DNA from: an uncultured Verrucomicrobiota bacterium
Lineage (GTDB): Bacteria > Verrucomicrobiota > Kiritimatiellia > RFP12 > UBA1067
Length of the DNA stretch: 6,494 bases
Assembly: GCA_946631535.1 (NCBI GenBank)
Contig: CAMPAF010000175.1
Location: 1 to 6,494, forward strand
Direction: 5' to 3'
In this document: positions 1 through 5,247 of the stretch, piece after piece
Layout: each line of letters begins with the position of its first letter
How positions within the stretch are numbered: the first letter of the stretch is position 1
Notes under the pieces: generated by a model
The model's database searches: none
What the model saw: only the letters and a program-made list of their open reading frames with translations
What the model was told of the DNA's origin: nothing
Made by a program: the position numbers and the translations under genes

Positions 1-235
1 GCTGGTAGGCGGCGACCGCTTCGCGGGCCTCCTGCAAGCCAGCGTTCTGGGAGTAGCGGGTGTGGCAAGCGTCGATCGCGGCGCAGGCCGCCGCGCGCAC
101 GTTCGCGGGCGGCTGCACATCGGGATCGCCGAGCGTCAGGTCGATCACGTCTCCGCCGATTTCCTTCGCCATGTCAAAGAGCTTGCGCGGCAGCGAAGGC
201 GACATGCCGAGCACGCGTTTCGTCAACTTCATCAT
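1..235 (-). CDS. PLP-dependent class I/II aminotransferase, N-terminal part (runs off left edge)
   Basis: The reverse strand encodes 78 residues with no stop before the window edge. They match the N-terminus of fold-type I aminotransferases: an entry segment MSPSLPRKLFDMAKE (residues 11-25), the strand and loop VIDLTLGDPDVQPP (30-43) that resembles the family's 'L..G.PD..tP' signature, then the helix and turn TRYSQNAGLQEAREAVAAY (59-77), equivalent to the usual 'Y....G...LR.A.A.Y'. The PLP-binding lysine and most of the active site lie outside the window, so the substrate cannot be named. Two start codons are adjacent. ATG at 235..233 overlaps the symporter stop as ATGA. ATG at 232..230 gives TGATG and sits about 6 bases from the AAGGA ribosome binding site (243..239), better than the 3 bases for the first ATG. 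By family knowledge it would transfer an amino group between an amino acid and a 2-oxo acid in the cytoplasm. Its place behind an alanine/glycine symporter suggests an imported amino acid as substrate. Confidence 0.88.
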   Translation of the reverse strand, partial: MMKLTKRVLGMSPSLPRKLFDMAKEIGGDVIDLTLGDPDVQPPANVRAAACAAIDACHTRYSQNAGLQEAREAVAAYQ

Positions 236-1638
236 ATTTCCTTCCATCCGTCAAGCACGTCCGCGCGCTCCGGCAGGATGCCGGGATCGAACACGGGATC
301 GCGTCCCGCCGCGCGCTGTTCCATGTAATCGGCGTAGAGCCGCTTCACGTCGTTCCGCAAGAGCCAGAGCGTGGCCACGTTCATCGCCACCATCACGCCC
401 ATCGTGAGGTCCACCGCGCTCCAGGCCTGGTCGAGCGTCACGAACCCGCCCGAAAGGACCGCCGCCGCCGAAGCCACGCGATATCCGGCAAGCGCCGGGC
501 GGCTCTTCGTGAGGAAACGCACGCCCGTCTCGCCGTACACGTAGTTGGAGATGATCGTGGAATAGGCGAAGAGGACGACCGCCGCCATCAGGAACCACGC
601 ACCGAACGGACCGAGGTGCGTCGCCATCGCGCGCGACGTCAGCACGATGCCGCCCTCGCCGAAGTCGTCCGTCCCCGTCAGCAGAATGATCGCCGCCGTG
701 CAGGTGCAGACGACGAGCGTGTCCGCAAACACCCCGAGCGCCTGCACGAAGCCCTGCTTCACGGGATGCGAGACGTCCGCCGTCGCGGCGGCGTTCGGCG
801 CCGATCCCTCGCCCGCCTCGTTCGAGAAGAGCCCGCGCCGCACGCCCTGCATCACGGCCACGCCCACACCGCCGCCGGCCACTTCGCGCAATCCGAAGGC
901 GTCCTTGACGATCAGCCCCAACACGCGCGGCAGCTCGCCGAGATGCGTCAGCGCCACCCACGCCGCAAGCGCGAGAAACCCCAGCGCCATGAACGGCACG
1001 AGGACGGACGAGAGGCGCGAGACGCGCCGCACGCCGCCAAAGAACACGGCCACCGCCAGCACGGCCAGCACCACGGCCGTCACGCCCGCCGCCGCGCCGG
1101 TGCGCTCGCCCAGGATGCCGCAGATCGCGTTGCTCTGCACGATGTGGCTCGCCATCCCCTGGTTCAGCACCAGCACCGTCGCGAACGCCACGCCCATCGG
1201 CGCGCACTTGAGGCCGTACTTCATGTAGTAGGCCGGCCCGCCGAAGAACGATCCTTCGCCGCGCCGCTTGTAGAGCTGCGCCAGCACGGCCTCCGCAAAC
1301 GCCGTCGCCGCGCCGAAGAGCGCCATCACCCACATCCAGAACACGGCCCCCGGCCCGCCCACCGCGATCGCCGAGGCCACGCCCGCAAGGTTCCCCGTCC
1401 CCACGCGCGCACCGAGCGACACGCAGAACGCCTGGAACGACGATATGCCCAGCCCGTTCTTCCGCACCGCCTCGCTCTCGCGCCCGAACACGGCGAACAT
1501 CGTCCGCCATTTCCGGAACTGGAATCCCTTCAGGAGGAACGTCAGCCCGACGGACACCCCCACGAGCAGCCACAGGACGCACCATCCCCACAGCGCCTCG
1601 TTGGCTACGGAAACATACTTGAACAGCGTATCCGTCAT
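232..1638 (-). CDS. AGCS family sodium:alanine/glycine symporter
   Basis: This 468-residue inner-membrane protein is a full-length member of the alanine/glycine:cation symporter family (TC 2.A.25), which imports alanine or glycine with Na+ (or H+). Visible hallmarks are the family block running from GISSFQAF (64-71) through GARVGTGNLAGVASAIAVGG (76-95) to PGAVFWMW (96-103), where the GTGN motif (80-83) belongs to the substrate-site region of the family. The second hallmark is FSNEAGEGSAPNAAA (271-285), followed by HPVKQGFVQALGVFADT (291-307). About ten to eleven hydrophobic segments can be followed, for example around 17-37, 96-120, 148-165, 183-201, 211-230, 298-320, 344-366, 385-400 and 408-427. 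The charged tail (about 428-468) is cytoplasmic by inference. The start ATG (1638..1636) overlaps the esterase stop as ATGA. A GGAG Shine-Dalgarno (1651..1648) lies 9 bases upstream. Which of alanine, glycine or serine it carries cannot be read from the sequence. Confidence 0.96.
   Translation of the reverse strand: MTDTLFKYVSVANEALWGWCVLWLLVGVSVGLTFLLKGFQFRKWRTMFAVFGRESEAVRKNGLGISSFQAFCVSLGARVGTGNLAGVASAIAVGGPGAVFWMWVMALFGAATAFAEAVLAQLYKRRGEGSFFGGPAYYMKYGLKCAPMGVAFATVLVLNQGMASHIVQSNAICGILGERTGAAAGVTAVVLAVLAVAVFFGGVRRVSRLSSVLVPFMALGFLALAAWVALTHLGELPRVLGLIVKDAFGLREVAGGGVGVAVMQGVRRGLFSNEAGEGSAPNAAATADVSHPVKQGFVQALGVFADTLVVCTCTAAIILLTGTDDFGEGGIVLTSRAMATHLGPFGAWFLMAAVVLFAYSTIISNYVYGETGVRFLTKSRPALAGYRVASAAAVLSGGFVTLDQAWSAVDLTMGVMVAMNVATLWLLRNDVKRLYADYMEQRAAGRDPVFDPGILPERADVLDGWKEI
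239..243 (-). promoter_or_regulatory. Ribosome binding site of the aminotransferase gene (AAGGA)
   Basis: AAGGA lies inside the last codons of the symporter gene. It is 3 bases from the first ATG and 6 bases from the second, so it favours the second start (232..230). Confidence 0.6.
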
Positions 1639-2945
1639 TTGCCATCACTCCGGCTGGCGAACGCGCTGTCGGCAAAATCCAGCATCCACCGCCAGTCGTA
1701 TGGCGAAAGCCCGTGGTTCTCGCTGCGGCGGACATAGCCCAGATGCAATCCGATGCAGGACGTGTCGAAGTCCGGCGGGAAGGGCTTCTTCGGGAGTCCG
1801 GGCTTGCCGAGGAAATCCCACACGGGACTGGCCGCCTTACAGGCCAGGTATTCGGCGCGCGTATCGAACCATTTCTGGTCGAATCCCTCAATCAGAAGAT
1901 GGCGCGGTGCCACACATGCCAGCAGCAGATGCTGGTCGAACGGGATTGTCTCGTCCTTCCCGGCGTAGGCGAAGTAGGATCGCGTGAACCAATGGGGAAA
2001 CGACTTGGACTCCGTCTCGATGTTTTCGCCGAAATAGTGCTTTGTGAGCGGTGCGCCGCCATGGCCAGTCTGGTTGGGAACGACCACGGCGAAACGCTCG
2101 TCGAACGCGCCGGCGATCAAGGCGGCCTTTCCGAGCCGCGAACACCCCGTCACGACGGCGCGCTTGGCGTCTATGCCAGGCTCCTGCTCGGCAAGGTCGA
2201 GACCTCGGCAGAGTCCCCATGCCCAAGCCATGAGGGACTTGGTATTGTCAGGAGCGGCATCGTCCCATGCCGGCCACAGGTCGAAGCAGCGCCGCCGCCA
2301 CTTCGTCGCGCGTTCCTCCTTCTTGGCCGGATCGGGTGCGATGTCAAAGTAGCACGCCGTCATCACCGCGTAACCGCGCGCAATGATGTCGCCAACCGGC
2401 CAGTAATTCCGGTTGTCCGGGTTGCACCATTGTCCGCGCAACTTCTCAAGTCTGTCGTCTGTCAATTTCTCGCGTCCGCCGTTCGCCTCGCAGTAGCCGT
2501 CGGAAAGCGACAGGTCAGTGTCCGGCAGCAGCTGGATCGCGCCGACCGAGTTGAGAAACAAGATCACGGGGACCGGTCCCGTCGCAAAACGCGGGCGCAG
2601 CACAAGCCAGTCGACGAACGGGCCGCTCTTGTCCTCCCTGAAGTACTGGCGCACGCGGCGACGGATCGCGAAGCCGCTCATCGTAACCTTCTCGTCCGTC
2701 AATTCCGCCACCATCTGCTCCGGCTTCGGCGGCATCCGCCCGTACATCCCCTTCTCGAAGATGCGCAGGATCTCGGCGCGCCGTGCGGGCCATTCCTCCG
2801 CTCCCTTCAGCTTACGCCCGTCCGCGAAGGCGAGCGGGTCCTCCAGCGCATACGGCGGTACCGTGGCTTCTTCGTAGTTCCCGGGCCGGGCTACGGCGCT
2901 GCCCGCCAATATCGCCAGTGCGGCGAAAGATGCAAGATGTTTCAT
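1635..2945 (-). CDS. Secreted CE15-type glucuronoyl esterase-like alpha/beta-hydrolase
   Basis: The chosen start gives 436 residues, opening with a signal peptide (MKHLASFAALAILAGSAVA, likely cleaved after residue 19), so the enzyme acts in the periplasm or outside. CE15 enzymes hydrolyse the ester between lignin alcohols and 4-O-methyl-glucuronic acid on xylan. Visible motifs are the nucleophile elbow GCSRLGK (267-273, Ser269); FPHWF (316-320); the segment PFDQHLLLACVAPRHLLIEG (335-354); FDQKWFD (355-361); and SENHGLSPYDW (408-418) with the probable catalytic His411. After the elbow the usual acidic loop reads VVPNQTGHGGAP (288-299): the Glu of fungal enzymes is not present, so Asp356 or Asp361 in the FDQKWFD loop may supply the acid. 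The open frame extends upstream to an ATG at 3098, but that stretch lies over the LamG gene and is Arg-rich, so ATG 2945 is preferred. It overlaps the upstream stop as ATGA and has no clear Shine-Dalgarno. Bacterial relatives are sometimes labelled acetylxylan esterase, so the exact substrate is uncertain. Confidence 0.87.
   Translation of the reverse strand: MKHLASFAALAILAGSAVARPGNYEEATVPPYALEDPLAFADGRKLKGAEEWPARRAEILRIFEKGMYGRMPPKPEQMVAELTDEKVTMSGFAIRRRVRQYFREDKSGPFVDWLVLRPRFATGPVPVILFLNSVGAIQLLPDTDLSLSDGYCEANGGREKLTDDRLEKLRGQWCNPDNRNYWPVGDIIARGYAVMTACYFDIAPDPAKKEERATKWRRRCFDLWPAWDDAAPDNTKSLMAWAWGLCRGLDLAEQEPGIDAKRAVVTGCSRLGKAALIAGAFDERFAVVVPNQTGHGGAPLTKHYFGENIETESKSFPHWFTRSYFAYAGKDETIPFDQHLLLACVAPRHLLIEGFDQKWFDTRAEYLACKAASPVWDFLGKPGLPKKPFPPDFDTSCIGLHLGYVRRSENHGLSPYDWRWMLDFADSAFASRSDGK
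1648..1651 (-). promoter_or_regulatory. Ribosome binding site of the symporter gene (GGAG)
   Basis: GGAG sits 9 bases before the symporter ATG, within the 3' end of the esterase gene. It supports the start at 1638, so the ATGA overlap is a true gene junction. Confidence 0.65.
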
Positions 2946-5098
2946 CTGAACAGGATCGTTGTTCCGTGCGTGTTGACGTCCTCGATCTCGCCAAGGACCG
3001 CGAAGCCGGTGTCGTGCTGCGTGGCGTAGTCGGCCGCCACCCAGTCCGCGCTGGACATTCCCCATCTCAACCGCACTTCGTCGAGCATGCCGTCCCACAC
3101 TCCGCCTGGGCTGCTGTTCGAACCGCCAACCGCGCCCAAACGCATGTTAACAGTTGGTGGAACCATCTTGCACTTGTTGTCACTCTTGTTTGAGTATGCT
3201 CCGTTGGCATACAGCGTCACCATGTTGTCAGCCATGACAGACGTCATGTACACAAACGTATTTTCACAGCTGACGCTCGTTAGCGTGTTCTGGTTGTTGC
3301 CGGATGTGATCGTGTTGTATTTGTTGTATCCGTATTGAAAGGTGAACTCAAAGCCGCCTTCGTTCGCGTAGCTGGTCTTCGAGGAGAAGATGCGCCCGGT
3401 ACCAGGAATCTTCCGGCCCTGCACCCAACAGGAAAGCGTCAGTTCATTGCCGTACTTGGCCCAGCGGGAATCGTTCACGACCGTAACAAATCTCTTCTCG
3501 GTTGTGTTTGTGACGCTGTTGAATGCGGTGCCGACAGGCCCCGGTTCCGTATATGTCGGTGCTGTAGCCGAATTGTTGCAGGTGAGACCGATTGCCGATT
3601 CCTTGTTCGAGCCCGAGAAGTGCCACACGCCCTTGTACCCGGCGTATTTCCACACGTCGTGCGGATCGACGGCCGTGATTTCGCCCTTGATGCGGAAATA
3701 CATCCGGAGGGTGGTGGCCGTTCCCTCCAGCTTGGGAACGCGCACCCAGATCAACGACTCGCCGGACGTGTTCCACGTGTCGATCTCGTGCGGGACGGCG
3801 TACCCGTCCGAGTCGGCGAATCGGATGTCGCTGCCGTCCGCCGCGCAGAGGCCGTAAACCGACGACCCTGCTGGGATGCGCACGAGCGCCGGAAAGTTCA
3901 CGAGGCGCGACGAACCGGCATAGCCGGACAAGGTGACGGTACAGGCGCGCCGGAACGGGGCGTCGTCCAGCAGACCGCCGTCCAGCCGTACCTCCTCGCC
4001 CAGTACGGCGAAGTTGGCGTCGTGCTGGGTGGCGTAATCCGCGATGGCCCAGTCGGCCGTCTGTGCGCGCCACTGCAGCCGCAGCTCGTCGAGCTGGCCG
4101 TACCACGGCGACCCAGCCCCCTTGTTCGTCTGCGCGCCGATGCGCAGGTTGCGGATGGACTGCTTGAGGACGAGGCCCGACTGCTCCTCCACTAACGCGC
4201 CGTTCGCGTACAGCCTCACCTTGTTGCCCTGGCGCACGACCGACAGGTAGACGTAGTCCTGCCTGCAGTCGCACGACGTGGTAAACACTTTCTGGTAGAT
4301 GCCGCGGGAGGTCGTGTTGGTGTCGCCGATGAAGTTGTAACGCGTTGTGAGCTTCTGGGTCGTCAGTTCGAAGCCGTTCGTGTTGATGTGGCTGTCCTTG
4401 CTGCTGAAGATGCGTCCGTAGTAGTCGACGTCATCTCCCCGATCTGTCGCCTTCACCCAGCCGGAGAGGGTCATTTCATCACCGTAACAAGCCCAGCGGG
4501 GATCGTTTGCGACGGTCACGTAGGACGAGCCGGAACTGGAGAACACGGTGCCGACCGGTCCCGCATCCGTGAATGTTGGGGCCGTGGCCGAGTCGGTACA
4601 CACGAGTTCGTTCGTTGACGAGTCCTTGCTCGAACCGGAGAAGTGCCACACGCCCCTGTAGTCCGCGTTGGCCCACACAAGCCGAGGGTTTACGAACTGG
4701 CTCTGCCCGCCGCAGTAGTAGAGCGTAAGCGTGGTGTCCGTGCCCGACAGGCTGGGCACGCACACCCAGACGAGCGATTCGCCGTCTGGATTCCACGTGT
4801 CGACCTCGTGGTTGAGCAGGTTACCCGCCGCATCGGCGAAACGGATGTCGTCGCCACCCGGCATGCACAGGGAGGAGACAGCCGCCGGCAAACGGACGAG
4901 AACCGGGAAATCGGACAGTGTCGAGTTGCCCGTGTAGCCGCTCAGCGTCACCGTCCGCTTCCTAAGGAACACGGAAGTGTCGAGCGTCACGGCGAAAGCG
5001 CCGCCGCATACGGCAAGCAAAGATGCCAGAAACACCCACTTGCCGAGTCCTGCGCGGACACGCTTGGACATTTTTGCGAGAGTACTTGAATGAGACAT
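2942..5098 (-). CDS. Secreted protein with two tandem DUF2341 + LamG-like modules
   Basis: This 718-residue exported protein starts with a basic n-region and hydrophobic segment (WVFLASLLAVCGGAFA, 21-36) and is likely cleaved after Ala36. The rest is two copies of one module (about 48-368 and 384-704). Each begins with a DUF2341-like part: TVTLSGY, NFPALVRI or DFPVLVRL, then DIRFAD, then HEVDTWN or HEIDTWN, then GESLVWV or GESLIWV. A LamG/concanavalin-A-like beta sandwich follows, with VWHFSGS (150-156; 491-497), GRIFSSK, LYANGA (296-301; 629-634) and a closing ADWxxADYATQHDxxFAVLGE. Such folds usually bind carbohydrate or another surface ligand; no catalytic motif is visible. It has no recognised anchor or sorting tail: the short C-terminus IEDVNTHGTTILFR (705-718) follows module 2 directly. 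It leads the operon and shares the ATGA junction with the CE15-like esterase, which suggests the two act on the same extracellular material (inference). The start at 5098 is supported by GGAG 7 bases upstream; Met10 has no ribosome binding site. Confidence 0.9.
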   Translation of the reverse strand: MSHSSTLAKMSKRVRAGLGKWVFLASLLAVCGGAFAVTLDTSVFLRKRTVTLSGYTGNSTLSDFPVLVRLPAAVSSLCMPGGDDIRFADAAGNLLNHEVDTWNPDGESLVWVCVPSLSGTDTTLTLYYCGGQSQFVNPRLVWANADYRGVWHFSGSSKDSSTNELVCTDSATAPTFTDAGPVGTVFSSSGSSYVTVANDPRWACYGDEMTLSGWVKATDRGDDVDYYGRIFSSKDSHINTNGFELTTQKLTTRYNFIGDTNTTSRGIYQKVFTTSCDCRQDYVYLSVVRQGNKVRLYANGALVEEQSGLVLKQSIRNLRIGAQTNKGAGSPWYGQLDELRLQWRAQTADWAIADYATQHDANFAVLGEEVRLDGGLLDDAPFRRACTVTLSGYAGSSRLVNFPALVRIPAGSSVYGLCAADGSDIRFADSDGYAVPHEIDTWNTSGESLIWVRVPKLEGTATTLRMYFRIKGEITAVDPHDVWKYAGYKGVWHFSGSNKESAIGLTCNNSATAPTYTEPGPVGTAFNSVTNTTEKRFVTVVNDSRWAKYGNELTLSCWVQGRKIPGTGRIFSSKTSYANEGGFEFTFQYGYNKYNTITSGNNQNTLTSVSCENTFVYMTSVMADNMVTLYANGAYSNKSDNKCKMVPPTVNMRLGAVGGSNSSPGGVWDGMLDEVRLRWGMSSADWVAADYATQHDTGFAVLGEIEDVNTHGTTILFR
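2987..3949 (-). repeat. Module 2 of the tandem DUF2341/LamG protein duplication
   Basis: It covers residues 384-704 and is nearly equal in length to module 1. Its second half (about residues 580-640, positions 3181..3360) is rich in Asn, Thr, Tyr and Ser and much lower in GC than the rest of the operon. Confidence 0.85.
3995..4957 (-). repeat. Module 1 of the tandem DUF2341/LamG protein duplication
   Basis: It covers residues 48-368 of the secreted protein. It shares ordered landmarks with module 2, including DSATAPTFTDAGPVGT against NSATAPTYTEPGPVGT, RIFSSK, and DYATQHDANFAVLGE against DYATQHDTGFAVLGE. The match is in protein sequence; the DNA has diverged widely, so the duplication is not recent. 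Confidence 0.85.
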
Positions 5099-5105
5099 CG
5101 CAATT

Positions 5106-5109
5106 CTCC
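5106..5109 (-). promoter_or_regulatory. Ribosome binding site of the LamG-like gene (GGAG)
   Basis: GGAG is 7 bases before the ATG at 5098 and decides that start over the internal ATG at 5071, which has no such sequence in front of it. Confidence 0.7.
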
Positions 5110-5136
5110 GTTCTTGTTGCTTTTCAATGCGTCACC

Positions 5137-5145
5137 ATTATAGCA
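5137..5145 (-). promoter_or_regulatory. Extended -10 promoter of the leftward operon (TGCTATAAT)
   Basis: The reverse strand reads TGCTATAAT, a perfect -10 hexamer with the TG extension. No good -35 hexamer lies 16-18 bases upstream, as is common for extended -10 or activator-dependent promoters. The expected transcription start is near 5130, giving a leader of about 30 bases that includes the GGAG site. The position where a -35 would fall carries a short inverted repeat (TGCG at 5153..5156, CGCA at 5164..5167), a weak candidate for a regulator contact. Confidence 0.65.
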
Positions 5146-5198
5146 GTTCGGTTGCGGCATGATCGCACTTTATGAGAAAGAGAAAACGAATGATTATG

Positions 5199-5214
5199 GA
5201 AATGGCGAAATGGC
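5199..5214. promoter_or_regulatory. Tandem 8-base direct repeat (GAAATGGC x2), candidate operator
   Basis: GAAATGGC occurs twice with no gap (5199..5206 and 5207..5214). A looser third match, GGCAAAT at 5224..5230, lies about two helical turns from GGCGAAAT at 5204..5211. AraC-family domains typically read direct repeats in phase with the helix, so this is a plausible site for the adjacent regulator. Relative to the predicted starts it lies about -33 to -48 of the regulator gene and about -69 to -84 of the leftward operon. Binding is inferred only. Confidence 0.45.
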
Positions 5215-5226
5215 CGCTCTGGCGGC
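5213..5226. repeat. Short inverted repeat GCCGC-N4-GCGGC in the divergent promoter region
   Basis: GCCGC (5213..5217) and GCGGC (5222..5226) are perfect reverse complements around TCTG. The repeat lies where the -35 region of the regulator promoter would be and overlaps the last two bases of the direct repeat. It could be part of the operator or chance in GC-rich DNA. It has no T tract, so it is not a terminator. Confidence 0.35.
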
Positions 5227-5231
5227 AAATA

Positions 5232-5240
5232 TGCTATACT
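5232..5240 (+). promoter_or_regulatory. Extended -10 promoter of the regulator gene (TGCTATACT)
   Basis: TGCTATACT matches the extended -10 consensus with one difference in the hexamer and mirrors the element of the opposite operon. There is no recognisable -35. The hexamer ends 7 bases before the GTG start codon, so the expected transcription start falls at or next to the start codon. Confidence 0.55.
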
Positions 5241-5247
5241 TTGCGCC

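Noticed and set aside
616..1737. Long plus-strand open frame (373 codons) opposite the symporter
   Set aside because: Its product is dominated by Arg, His and Ala without any domain, which is typical of the antisense of GC-rich coding DNA. The minus-strand symporter here is certain.
251..1891. Minus-strand open frame of 546 codons spanning the esterase/symporter junction
   Set aside because: It is an alternative frame of both real genes, Arg/Gly-rich and without motifs.
1713..3029. Plus-strand open frame of 438 codons opposite the esterase
   Set aside because: No recognisable domain and an Arg/Val-rich composition. The opposite strand carries all CE15 motifs.
2946..3098. N-terminal extension of the esterase to an ATG at 3098
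   Set aside because: The extra 51 residues are Arg-rich shadow of the LamG gene, while the ATG at 2945 opens a clear signal peptide and forms an ATGA junction.
4991..5098. Lipoprotein signal (LAVC, Cys31) in the LamG-like protein
   Set aside because: The residue before the cysteine is Val rather than Gly, Ala or Ser, and a good signal peptidase I site (AFA, 34-36) follows. An ordinary secretory signal is more likely.
5099..5247. Rho-independent terminator, riboswitch or small RNA in the intergenic region
   Set aside because: The only hairpin (GCCGC-N4-GCGGC) has no T tract and lies at the promoter. Leaders are about 30 bases or absent, too short for a riboswitch.
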